DNA of 64,000 bases, taken from NCBI GenBank assembly GCA_038025085.1, contig CM076140.1, positions 28,830,001 through 28,894,000 on the forward strand, written 5' to 3'. Made by a program: the position numbers and the translations under genes. The DNA comes from Tetragonia tetragonoides. Taxonomy: Eukaryota > Streptophyta > Magnoliopsida > Caryophyllales > Aizoaceae. The notes beneath the pieces are model-generated. The model did no database searches. It was not told the DNA's origin and worked only from the letters and a program-made list of their open reading frames with translations. Positions 43,890-53,931 of this stretch are shown in pieces (within the stretch, counting starts at the first letter, position 1; each line of letters begins with the position of its first letter).

Positions 43890-44630
43890 GATGGCTCAAA
43901 ATGCACGTATCACTAGACTCGAGGACGCCTTCATTAACGTCGCTGAATCCATGGAGCGTCAACTCGAAAGGGAAGAACAACAACAGAGTACAATGCATAA
44001 GACGCAGCTGCGAAAGCATTTAAGGATTTCGATACTCGCAAGCCACCAACTTTTGAAGGAGGCGCTGATCCTACCAAGCTGGAAGGGTGGATCATTGACT
44101 TTGAAAAGCTATTCGTGGCCACTGGACGGCCGAATGACCAGAAAGTCGTCAGCGACACATACTACTTACGCGGTGAGGCGAATAAGTGATGGAATGATGT
44201 GGGTGCCGCACTTGTAGCACAACCTGGTTTCAACTGGACTCGATTCAAGGAGGCGGTTCGCGAAAGGTTCTATCCTACGTCTCTTCGTCTTTTGAAACAA
44301 GCAGAATTTGAGAACCTAACTCAAGGAAAGATGTCAGTCACTGAATATGCCTCTAAGTTTAACGAACTCGCGGTGTTCGCACCACTTTTGGTTGCGGACG
44401 AGGAAAACCGTGTCTCGAGGTTTGAGGATGGACTGCAGTGGGATATCCAGAGATTTGTTGTGGGTCAGTCAAACACGTTTCAAGTGGCATATGATAAAGC
44501 TTTAAATAAGGAAAGAATTGTGGGTCGAAGAGATTCTGTGCTCGGGAAGAACAAGCGTGAAGAAGGAAGTTCTTCTCATAAAAATACGCATGACCGAAGG
44601 CCAAAGCCGACTAATGGTCATGGAGTTGGG

Positions 44631-44687
<57 letters not shown>

Positions 44688-45518
44688 AATCGGAAGAGGA
44701 ATTTCGGGAACAACCGAGCAGCAATTCTAGCTCGTAGGAACACGCCCTGCCATAAGTGTCACATGGCACATCCGGGCAAGAATTGCCAAGAAGCAGTACT
44801 TACTTTCTATGAGTGTAATAAACCCGGACACAAAGCTTCCGAATGTTGGAATAAGGGGAAGTCCGGAAATGTACAACATCGTGGAGGCTACAATAATAAC
44901 AATCGCGGCAACGGTAATAACTTCCGAGGAAATGGAGGAGGTTATAACAACAACAATAGAGGTTCCAACAACACTGCACCTGCAGGAGGAAACCAGGGCA
45001 ACGGCCAACCAACAACACAAAATACTGCACAGAACAACAACCGTGGTGTCAATGGAAGGCTTTATGTACTGAACCGCGCCGAAGCTGAAGTAGATCCAAA
45101 CGTCATCACTGGTACTTTTCTCGTTCATTCTCATCCAGCATATGTGTTATTTGATTCTGGTGCTTCGCCTTCCTTCTTGTCTAAGAATTTTGCTGCTAAG
45201 ATTGGCTTAGAGCATAGTTCCACACTTAGAGCTACTATAACCATGCCAGAGGGGGAAAAGGTTAGTAGTGGGGAGATATTTGAGAATTTGATTGTAATGA
45301 TCGTTGGGTGCGACTTACCAGCTGATTTCATTAAGCTCGACTTAAAAGAGTGTTTTGGGATGGACTGGTTTTACAAATACAGGGCTAAAATTGAGTGTTT
45401 TGACCAACGGGTATCGTTGAAAGGACCCAAAGGACGGAGAGTTGTCTACCGAGGTGTTGTGGTCAAACCTAAGTTGAAAGTAGTATCTTCCATGACGAAT
45501 AAGGTGAATATTGCGTGA
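43890..45518 (+). pseudogene. gag: Tekay-like gag and protease
   Basis: The N-terminal part starts near ATG 43891 (MAQNARITRLEDAFINVAES) and breaks into another frame near 44010. The main frame 44199-45518 carries the gag core (FNWTRFKEAVRERFYPTSLR, LTQGKMSVTEYASKFNELAV). A run of about 20 Asn from an (aac)n tract (44634-44690) follows. Two zinc-knuckle-like motifs come next (CHKCHMAHPGKNC and YECNKPGHKASEC; the second lacks its first Cys), in an Asn/Gly-rich background. The protease active site VLFDSGASPSFLS is at about 45147-45185. The frame ends before RT. Confidence 0.88.
44634..44690 (+). repeat. (AAC)n microsatellite inside Tekay-like gag
   Basis: About 18 uninterrupted aac triplets encoding poly-Asn, just before the zinc-knuckle region. 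Length is a multiple of three and the frame stays open. Confidence 0.95.
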
Positions 45519-46900
45519 ATAAAGGAGAAACGATCTATCTTTGTCATATTCGGGATACGAGTCGTGAGGTCGAACCCTCAACTCGTATTCCTCTTATGTC
45601 AGAATACGAAGATGTATTTCCTGACGAGATACCGGGATGCCACCCCAGCACGTTATCGACATCACAATAGAGTTAGTGCCAGGATCCGCACCTATCTCAA
45701 AAGGGCCGTATAGGATGGCACCAGCGAAAATGAAGGAACTCAAAACTCAACTACAAGAATTGCTGGAAAAGGGATACATTCGTCCAAGTGTATCGCCTTG
45801 AGGAGCACCTGTACTCTTCGTGAAGAAAAAGGATGGTAGTATGAGGTTGTGTATCGACTACCGAGAGTTGAATAAGATCACCATTAAGAATAGGTGTCCA
45901 CTCCCTAGGATCGATGATTTGTTCGACCAACTGAAAGGAGCGATAGTGTTCTCGAAGATCGATTTGAGATCAGGTTATCACCAACTGAGGATTGCGGAAT
46001 CGGATATCCTAAAACTGCCTTTCGGACAAGGTATGGGCATTACGAGTTCACAATTATGCCATTTGGGTTGACGAATGCGCTAGCAAAGTTCATGCACTTA
46101 ATGAATGGTACGTTTCAACCGTACCTCGATCAGTTTGTGGTAGTTTTCATCGACAATATTTTGGTATATTCTAAGAATGCCGAGGAACATGCAGAACACT
46201 TGAGGATCACCCTAGAGATTTTGCGACGACACAAGCTATACGCTAAGTTGTCCAAATGCGAGCTTTGGTTGGAGAAGGTATCCTTCTTAGGACATGTGGT
46301 CTCTAAGGATGGAGTTGCCGTGGACCCAGAGAAAATCCGAGCCGTTACTGATTGTCCTAACCGACCAATGTGACAGAGGTTCGAAGCTTTTTGGGTCTAG
46401 CAGCTTATTATTGGAGATTTGTGGAGAATTTCTCAAAGATCGCTCAGCCAATGACCAATTTGATGAAGAAAACCACACGATTCCAATGGACGGAAAAGTG
46501 TGAATAAGCGTTCCAGGAACTTAAGAAAAGACTCACAACCGCGCCAATTTAGTCTTTACCTTTAGAAACGGACGGTTATAAGGTTTTCAGTGACGCGTCG
46601 AACCATGGTTTGGGTTGTGTGCTAATGCAAAGTGGGAAACTGGTAGCTTATGCTTCACACCAACTCAAAAAGTACGAAGAGAATTACCCAACGCATGACT
46701 TGGAACTAGTAGCCGTGGTGTTCGCTTTAAAGATTTGGCGTCACTTTTTGTATGGGACGTCAGTCAAGTTGTTCACTGACCATAAGAATTTGAAGTACAT
46801 ATTCACTCAGAAGGAGCTGAATATGCGGCAATGGAGATGGTTAGAATTACTAACGGAGTATGACTTGGACATTTAGTATCACGAGGGTAAAACCAATGTC
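45519..46900 (+). pseudogene. pol: Tekay-like reverse transcriptase and RNase H
   Basis: RT landmarks: [20 protein letters not shown] (45820 on), [33 protein letters not shown], then a frameshift near 46020-46055 to [17 protein letters not shown]. The catalytic box is [13 protein letters not shown]: the last Asp of the usual (Y/F)xDD is Asn. After a frame break near 46370 come AAYYWRFVENFSKIAQPMTN in another frame and RNase H (46560-46900: [56 protein letters not shown]). Stops lie near 45799, 46371, 46501, 46549 and 46876. Inactive. Confidence 0.88.
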
Positions 46901-48022
46901 GTGGCCGGTGCTTTAAGCAGGAAAACCAGGCACACGTTGAACACATCAATCGTCGTTCCAGAGAATATCATCCAGGACTTGCAAACTCTTGACATTGAAG
47001 TGGTGTTGAGAGGTGATGTTCAGTGCGTAGTGAACCACATGACCATTCGCCCGACTCTGTTATACGAAATCAAAGGCAAACAAGCCGACGACGTAGATCT
47101 TTTGCGGATTGTACAACATAAGAACGAAGGTCGTTCTGAGGACTTCGACATAGGAAAAGATGGTCTACTAAGATTTCGCAATAAGATTTGCATTCCGAAC
47201 GTTCCAGAGATCAAGAACAAGATTCTACGAGAAGCGCACAACACGCCGTACTCTGTACACCCTGGCGGAGAAAATCTATATAAGGACCTTCGATCCACGT
47301 TCTGGTGGAAAGGAATGAAAAGAGAAGTGGCTGAATTTGTGGCCAAGTGCTTGACATGTCAGAAGGTCAAAATCGAGCACAAGTGTCCAGGAGGGATGCT
47401 GCAATCACTGGACGTACCCACATGGAAGTGGACGTCAATTGCAATGGATTTTGTGATGGGATTACCATTAACTCAACGAAAGAACAACGCTATTTGGGTA
47501 GTGGTGGATAGATTGACCAAAGTCGCAAGGTTCATTCCGATGAATGACACGTGGGAAATGGAAAAGTTAGCTGATGCTTATGTACGGGAAGTAATGAGAC
47601 TTCATGGTGTTCCGGAGGATATAGTATCAGACAGAGATTCAAGATTTCTATCACATTTTTGGACAAAGTTACAAGATGCTTTTGGGAGTAAGTTAAAATT
47701 CAGTACTGCCTTTCACCCTGCTACAGATAGGCAATCGGAAAGAACTATTCAGACCCTAGAGGACATGTTACGAGCATTTGCATTGGAGTACCAAGTATCT
47801 TGGGATAAGCACATCCCATTGATCGGGTTCTCGTACAACAACAGTCACCATTCGAGTATCGACAGAGCACCGTACGAGGCATTGTACGGGAGGAAATGTA
47901 AATCATCTGTGTGTAGGAACGACATCAGTGATACAATAGTAATGGGTCCGGAGTTAATTTAGGAAACTGTAGATGTCATCAAAGTTATTCAAAAAAAGAT
48001 GCGTGGTGCCTAGGATCGACAA
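46901..48022 (+). pseudogene. Tekay-like integrase
   Basis: The 353-codon frame to 47962 starts at the end of RNase H (VVAGALSRK, where the usual Asp of ADALSRK is Gly). It continues with the zinc domain (HNTPYSVHPGG ... CLTCQKVK) and the catalytic core: D in SIAMDFVMGLP, D in VSDRDSRFLSHFW, E in DRQSERTIQTLEDML. PYEALYGRKCKSSVC and a stop at 47960 follow, and another stop near 48012 precedes the C-terminal domain. The catalytic triad is present; the two stops before the chromodomain prevent a full product. Confidence 0.88.
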
Positions 48023-48502
48023 AAGTTGTATGCGGATAGAGATCGCAGACCTGAAGAATTCGAGGTAGGTCAGAAAGTACTTTTGAGAGTATCACCTACC
48101 AAAGGAGTCATGAGATTTGGCCGTAAAGGAAAATTGAGCCCCAGGTATATTGGACCATATGAAATCCTAGAAAGGATTGAAGAAGTGGCTTGTAGGTTAG
48201 CTTTACCTGTGGAACTTGAGAAAGTCCACAATGTCTTTCATGTATCACAACTGAAACGATATGTGCACGATCCCTCGCATGTCATACTACCAGAACAGAT
48301 TGAACTTGACGAAAGCTTAACCTATGAAGAGAAACCGATTCGGATAATCGACCGAAAAAATCGAGCTACGAGGACGAAGTCGGTACCGTTGGTCAAGGTG
48401 ATTTGGTCTCGGCAGGGAGCCGAAGAAGCTACTTGGGAAGGCGAAGCCCAAATGCGTCAGAAATACCATGAGTTGTTTGTCGAAGGTATTGATTCTGTCT
48501 GA
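48023..48502 (+). pseudogene. Tekay-like integrase C terminus with chromodomain
   Basis: The frame opens with YADRDRRPEEFEVGQKVLLR, then GKLSPRYIGPYEILERIEEV and VFHVSQLKRYVHDPSHVI (GPY/F module). A chromodomain follows (about 48305-48480): LTYEEKPIRIIDRKNRATR, VPLVKVIWSRQGAEEATWEG and MRQKYHELF. In chromoviruses this domain is thought to steer integration by binding chromatin marks. It ends at 48502, 258 bp before the 3' LTR. Confidence 0.9.
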
Positions 48503-48760
48503 GTTTCGGGACGAAACTCCTTTTAAGGAGGGTAGAGTGTCACGCCTCAGATTTTCGCGTTTTGATTGAATTATTGTGATTAATTGCTTATTATATGCTG
48601 AAGCATTTCTAATTGCATTGCTAAACGAGTTAGAAAAACGCGTTGTGTTTACGAATGTGGTTCCTCAAAATGTTTTCTACCCTTGTATTTGGTAAACCTT
48701 TCTTCGTCCGGAGTAGTATCTCCAAGTTTCGGGAAGAAACTTCTTTTAAGGGGGATGAGA
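48503..48760 (+). other. Tekay-like 3' non-coding region and polypurine tract
   Basis: Non-coding stretch ending in aagggggatgaga (48748-48760), the polypurine tract. A very similar ttttaaggagggtagagtg lies at about 48520-48538 after ttcgggacgaaac; the pair ttcgggacgaaac / ttcgggaagaaac suggests a duplicated tract of about 220 bp. Confidence 0.8.
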
Positions 48761-49299
48761 TGTGATACCCCGATATTTTTTATATTTATAAAAAGGATTT
48801 TCATATAATTAATCGTAATTATATTACGATTATTTGAATTACTAATTATGGATGGATAATTCCCATTTACTATTAAAATCCTAATATTAAATATTATGGA
48901 TTTTAATTATTAAGATATTTATGGGGAGTTATTATTTAAATAAATTGAATTATTTATGTGGGAGATTTCAAAATAAAATTCTGATTTAGTGTTGAGTGAT
49001 TTGTGCATAATTGATTTAATGTAATCAATTAGTATTAAGTAAGGGAGTGATAATGGCAGTGAAGCAAGCTTGACGAAGATTGACCAAGGTCAATATAAGG
49101 AGGGTCAAAGCTGAGTCAAACCACTCACCCACTCTGTCTCTCTCTCACTCTCACGGGTCTCTCTCTCCTCTCCTCTCCCATTTCATTTTCTTCTCTTCCC
49201 TCTCTCTCTCACCGATCACTCTCTACTTCCGCCTCCTCTTGCTGCTGCCATTGTCATCAGAAGGTGCGTCGCCGGCGACGTGGGCTCGCCCCACCACCG

Positions 49300-49332
<33 letters not shown>

Positions 49333-51524
49333 TCTCTCTCTCTCTCTCGCATTCCCTCTCCCCTGTTTTCTGGGTGGGCCAATGAAGGTCGCACCACCAC
49401 CCAACCGCCACCTAATGGTCGGCCATGGTGGGTAGGTGGTCGACTAGGCCAAGGTGGCGGCGCTAAGCCGCCAGCCACCACGTTCTCTCTCTCTCTCTCC
49501 TCTGTTTCGATCTCTCTCTCTCTCTCCTCTTTTTCCAGTCGGAACAACGCTGCCCACCAAGGCAAGGCCACCGTCGCTTGAGGCCGTGTCATCCCTCGTC
49601 GGGGATGGCCACGGCGGCGCGGTTGTAGGCCGCCGTTGATGGCATCGTCTCGCACTCTCTCTCTCCTTTGTTTTCCCCTCTCCCGTCACTCTCTTTCTCT
49701 CTCCTGCCGTGCGCCACCAGCGCCACCACCAGCGCCGCCATGGCCGGTTAGTGGTGTCCTGGTGATGGCCGAGCCATGGGCCTTTATGGGTGGCCATGGT
49801 CGTGATCAATTAGAGGGAAATCGATTTTCGATGTTTTAAGTGTTCTTGATAATTTCAGAATTAATTATTTATTTTCAGATTTAGTTTTCGAATTTCAGTG
49901 AATTTGGTTTCGTATTTTGATTGTTTAAAAAGTTTTACAAATCCGATTGTCGAATTTCGAAAGCCTATTTCGACTCGAAAAATGCAGGGAATTTTAATAA
50001 AAGTATCAGATGTGAATTTAGAGTTCATTTGCGCTTTCAATTCCGTATCTGATTATGTTTTTAATTAATATTAATTAGGAACCGAAGATCGTTCGTAGTC
50101 CCGTCAATAGTGAACGTTCTCGACAGAATCTCGGAGCGTAATTCAGTGGTAAGCTAACGAGCCTACCCTCTTCCTATCCCAAAATAAAATATTTTGATGT
50201 GATATGTGTTAAATGGCAATTTATGTTTAATTATGGAAAGCATGTTGAACTGCTTTAATTATGCAATTATGCCTTTAATTATAATTACTATAACATGTTT
50301 CAATTATAGCATGTTTAGATTTCAATTATATTGTGATATGAGAATTAAATGTTAATTGGGCTGTTTTTGACAATTGAATGTATTATGGCTTATGTAAAGC
50401 TAAATTTAATTAATTGCCTTATTTGAATCATTGATGAATATGTTTCCTAATTGGATGTGAATTATGCTAAAGGCATGTTAGAATCGTGAGTAGGATTTGG
50501 TGATGATTGATCGAGTGGTTATGCTTAGCAATTCATAAAGCGATAGCTTGTATATGAGTAAGCATGTTGGCCTCTTAGTGCCTTAGTCTTTATTTAGACC
50601 CTTTGCATGTAAATAAATTAATAAGAGATTAAGACTCCTATTGGTTCCGTAGGAGTAGTCGAGCATCGGGACTGCACATGCATTTTGTGTAGTCCGGGGA
50701 TGAGTGATTCCCAAACTATCTATTCATTATGGACACAGCGATGTTTGTGTTCGGGACGGATCATTCCCCATTTTATAAATCCTCTTGTTAACCATGAGTT
50801 GCAATTGAGGTAGTGTGCACACTAGAGTCTTTAAGTCCATGTCCTGATTATTAAATTGAGGTGATAACCTCCATAGATGTCGTGAGTGTACGCCCTCGAT
50901 CTATTATCGCTCTCTTAATTCTCTTTAGATGACTTACTGTAATTATTGTGGTTTGATCACTTTAAAAAGATTATAATAATCTGACCGATTGTGTGTGCTT
51001 GAACTATTTGATTACCTGTGTATGCAAATGAAATTCAATGATTCTTCTCAAATCCCAAGGTAAGGGTTTTCGAAATGTTTTTACTGGGTTTGGGCGTTAA
51101 TTACTCAGTTTATCTGATTCTGCTTTCTCTCTTCTTTTTCTGTTTTCCTATTTCCGTCATGGAAATTAAATGTGCAGGTAATGTCCAATAAGATCGTCTT
51201 TGGAGTTGGCTTAGATTTGCCTTGGAACTCACTTGTCTTTATTTTCCGCTGCTGGGTTTAGATATTCCTTTTGAAAGGATTGTAATAAGATTACTCATGT
51301 TATCTCACCATTTAGACAATTTCAATTATTAATGTTTAAGTTTCCTTTTCATTTTAGTAGGCTCTTTTATACCTAGCAATTTCTTTCTGCTTCGCATTTA
51401 TTCCTTAGCGATAAATGTGGCAGTGGCACAACCCCCGGGTTTTGGACGGTTCAGAGGCGCCCCGGGTCATGGATAATGACGCCGGGCGGCCCCGAAAATT
51501 ATTGCGAATTCGGGGGGTGTTACA
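48761..51524 (+). repeat. Tekay-like 3' LTR (2764 bp)
   Basis: Complete copy, tgtgataccccgat...gttaca. It keeps the stretch at about 51014-51225 that is missing from the 5' LTR. The CT-rich block is at about 49130-49720. Open frames within it are low-complexity. Confidence 0.95.
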
Positions 51525-51529
51525 ATCGA

Positions 51530-52288
51530 CAGTTGCAAGATTGTGTTAATTTGAGGTGGACTGAACCCCGTGAGGAGTTCCTGATCCTGTTTTCGTTCAT
51601 TCTCATATCTTTGATTCAACTCTATCAATTTCTGCTCTTTGATTTGGCGTTCAGCCTCTCGGTATTCAATGATATTGAGAAGGACTTGGAGCTGTTGTTC
51701 TTCTGCTCTTCGGGCTTCCTCCGTTTTGAGTATAATACCCCTAAGGTTTGTTCCGTACTCACTGACCTCTTTCTCCACTCTCTTTTTCTCGAGGTATTTC
51801 CTTAAATCGTCCGAGTTAGTCGGGCGATTCAAGGGTTTCCCTCGAGATTTTTTGCGTTCTTTGGATCCGCCAGTGCTACGAGTGGACCAACTGTCCCTCA
51901 TAGACCTAGTTGTTAGAGATGGTTTGGGTCGCGGAGGAGGGGGAGGACGCCTGGTCTTTGATGGAACTCTGCTCCCTCCCCTCGAAGTTTCCCCCTTTTC
52001 CTGGTTTTTAGGAGTCCTCAACTCTTTCACCAGACACTCAAGAGTTTCCTTCATCATATTTTGTAATTCCCCCGTGATCAGCTGTAGTTCCCTCCGAGTT
52101 ACAAGGACTTCGGGATTTCCAAAGGTTTGGCTCCCATTCTCATCAAAATGTTGTGATCCCTCAAGATCCGGGATAGCTTCCATGTTAATTGCTGTGTGTT
52201 TGTTGCGTAGATATGGGGGTGTAAGCAATTTTGTAGTTATTAGATCAGGGAGTTCGATTGAATCTGGGGTTTCTGGCCGGTCACTCAT
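51530..52288 (-). pseudogene. TE-B gag, N-terminal extension
   Basis: The frame from ATG 52288 (MSDRPETPDSIELPDLI) lies 17 bases after the primer site and is open until it meets the Tekay element. A proline run with basic residues (RRPPPPPRPKPSLTT, about residues 115-130) and an Arg/Lys/Ser-rich stretch precede a coiled coil (EYREAERQIKEQKLIELNQR). Joined through the TSD it stays in frame with the central gag. Tat-type elements often have long poorly conserved gag N termini; the role is unknown. Confidence 0.75.
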
Positions 52289-52304
52289 GCAAAAACATAC
52301 ACCT

Positions 52305-52322
52305 TCCCCACAGACGGCGCCA
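52305..52322 (-). other. TE-B primer-binding site
   Basis: On the - strand tggcgccgtctgtgggga, two bases after the LTR end. This sequence recurs as the primer site of many plant Tat-type elements. Confidence 0.82.
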
Positions 52323-52324
52323 AA

Positions 52325-53241
52325 TGTTTTGCCCGATTTGAAAAGGGGTCGAACACTGGGAAGATGTTAGGATCGAGATGTGCGAGCGGGGGTTGTTTTT
52401 CTGTTTCCCTGGCCCTCTCCACTGCTACCTGCACAAGAAAAGCAAAGGTGAACTAGCTCGGAGGGTCGACCCGAGAAGACCCCTCCGATGCCTAAGTTAG
52501 TAAATGGAGATCTTTACGAGAGGTACTTTTGTACAGGCAGGTATATTTGGAGTAATGAGGTGAGGATTTGATTGAGCGTCAGACTATGGGAATCAGAGCT
52601 GAAAGACGGAATGTCTGAACTCAATGTCAGACAACGTGAATGTTCTCTCAATAGAATGACCTTACCTTCGCCTTGATTTCCGCGCAGGTATTTGTAGCGC
52701 AAAAGTCGGCTAGCTTCGTCGTATGAACAGTGGACACGTAGCCCTGTACGTACTTCCCTCTCTAAGTCGGCTTAGAGGGGGTGGTCACATGAGTTGTGGT
52801 ACGATCCCTTGGGATGATTCCACGTAGGGGTTCGTACAGTTGTTGTCATCACTTCTGTCCTTGGGTCTTAGAAAGCGTAGGCACCAAGGCAGTCATCCGA
52901 ATCTCTGTAGGAATATTCACATAGTACATGTGCTGGCGTCAGGGTTGAGCGTACAGAAAGCCAAAGGGTCGATTCATGGCTGAGCCGACCCTCGTAGTCG
53001 AGCCAGAGCATAATTGTAGTCCTTGGGTTGGTACGAGAGTGGTAGTTGAGGTAGATCTTCCCGGGTCTGTTGGTGATGTTGAGCAGCGGGCGGGGGAACC
53101 CTCGATCAGGGGTTGCCCCTCCAGGTGAAGAAATGCCTTTTTAGAATTTTCGATGATCCTGGCTCTGCTGAAGGTCAGGATTCTTCTGGCGTAGCTAGGA
53201 CGGGGGTTGATAGTTTGACCCTCAATGTTTTGGTTATATCA
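52325..53241 (-). repeat. TE-B 5' LTR (917 bp)
   Basis: On + it starts tgttttgcccgattt and ends ggttatatca, followed by the TSD aaagt (53242-53246). It aligns along its length with 11117-12032. The + strand frame starting at 53113 runs through the LTR end into the LINE and is chimeric. Confidence 0.95.
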
Positions 53242-53246
53242 AAAGT

Positions 53247-53716
53247 TCCTGGCAATGGCCTATGGTTTATCAACAAGTCTGTGATAAGTTCAAAGGGAAG
53301 AATATCAGAAAATAGAGCATTGTGTGCTTGTTTCTCAGAAGTTATCTACTACACATGGAAAGAAAGAAATACAAGGCTCTTCCAAGGGAAGCATGATACA
53401 GTAGACAATGTGATGAGGCAGATCATCTGTGCGTTACATAATCGAGCTGCAGCTTCAAAAAAACAAGAAAGTCAGAGATTTTTCTCCCAAAATTTGAATT
53501 ATTTCTGTTAGTATTAGTGTTGTTGAGATGTAGGGTTTTCCTTGATTATTATTATGTCTTGATACTGCTCAGGTTCATATTTGTAAAAGTGAGCCGCTGT
53601 GGCACCTTTATGTAAGGCAGTAGGAGGAGGTTTTTTGAGTCTTTGTGTAACCAGGATTGAATGTAAACATCCAATTTGGGAGAAATTAATATAATTTTAC
53701 CTTCCAAAAAAAAAAG
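53247..53716 (+). pseudogene. LINE ORF2 C terminus, 3' UTR and poly(A), right half
   Basis: Continues the left half. After a frame change the sequence ENRALCACFSEVIYYTWKER and NTRLFQGKHDTVDNVMRQII matches the end of plant L1-type ORF2 (the YxxWKERNxRxF motif). The stop is at 53509-53511. A 3' UTR of about 195 bp ends in ttaatataattttaccttcc and an A11 tail. Together with 9806-11116 it makes one truncated LINE. Confidence 0.88.
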
Positions 53717-53931
53717 TGCGAAAAAAGAAAATAATAATAATAATAAAAATAATAAAAATTATAATAATAATAAATAAAAGGGCAATTCTAAGCTACATCT
53801 ACTTGGGCATGCTAACTCGTTATTTGAATTATACTACTAAGCAAAAAGGACAAGACTTGCTAGACAATTAGAGGTGGACTACTCCTCCTCGTCTTTGACT
53901 GCGGGCTCTTGGACGGGTTCGCTCATCAAAA
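53717..53931. other. TE-A sequence resumes: AT-rich stretch with (AAT)n
   Basis: Contains an aataataataataataaaaat microsatellite (about 53730-53780) and then the 3' flank of the antisense DUF7745 gene. No gene. Confidence 0.7.

Larger units (their letters stand above)
33937..51524 (+). mobile_element. Tekay/Del-like chromovirus (Ty3/gypsy)
   Basis: Long LTRs start tgtgataccccgat and end gttaca. The perfect TSD is atcga (33932-33936 and 51525-51529). A tRNA-Met-type primer site (42319) and a purine tract (48748-48760) sit at the right places. The order gag, protease, RT, RNase H, integrase, chromodomain on + identifies a chromovirus; LTR length and protein motifs suggest Tekay/Del. Without the CRM-like insertion in the 5' LTR it is about 11.8 kb. 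pol is interrupted at several points. It disrupts TE-B gag. Confidence 0.95.
11117..53241 (-). mobile_element. TE-B: Tat-type (Retand/RIRE2/Grande-like) LTR retrotransposon with antisense genes
   Basis: The LTRs at 11117-12032 and 52325-53241 are flanked by the perfect TSD aaagt (11112-11116 and 53242-53246), which also joins the two LINE halves. The element reads on the - strand: primer-binding site at 52305-52322, gag from 52288, pol ending at 28837. Between pol and its 3' LTR lie four genes on the opposite strand (12473-27831). Two later insertions, a CACTA element in an antisense gene and a Tekay-like element in gag, enlarge it. Without them it is about 16.0 kb. Confidence 0.95.
9806..53716 (+). 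mobile_element. 5'-truncated L1-type LINE, split by TE-B
   Basis: Non-LTR reverse transcriptase sequence runs from about 9806 to 11116, is interrupted by TE-B (11117-53241), and resumes at 53247, ending in a poly(A) tract at about 53706-53716. Both halves read in the same direction and join through the TE-B target duplication aaagt. Net length is about 1.8 kb, so only the C-terminal half of ORF2 and the 3' UTR remain. I could not define a LINE TSD because both flanks are A-rich, so the 5' boundary is approximate. Confidence 0.87.

Noticed and set aside
49080..49839. Frames in the 3' LTR CT-rich block
   Set aside because: As for the 5' LTR; simple-sequence translation.
51639..52370. 243-codon + strand frame
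   Set aside because: Shadow of TE-B gag on the opposite strand; the - frame has the start near the primer site and the sensible composition.
53113..53511. 132-codon frame read as one gene
   Set aside because: It crosses the TE-B LTR end into the LINE; only the part after 53247 is real LINE coding sequence.
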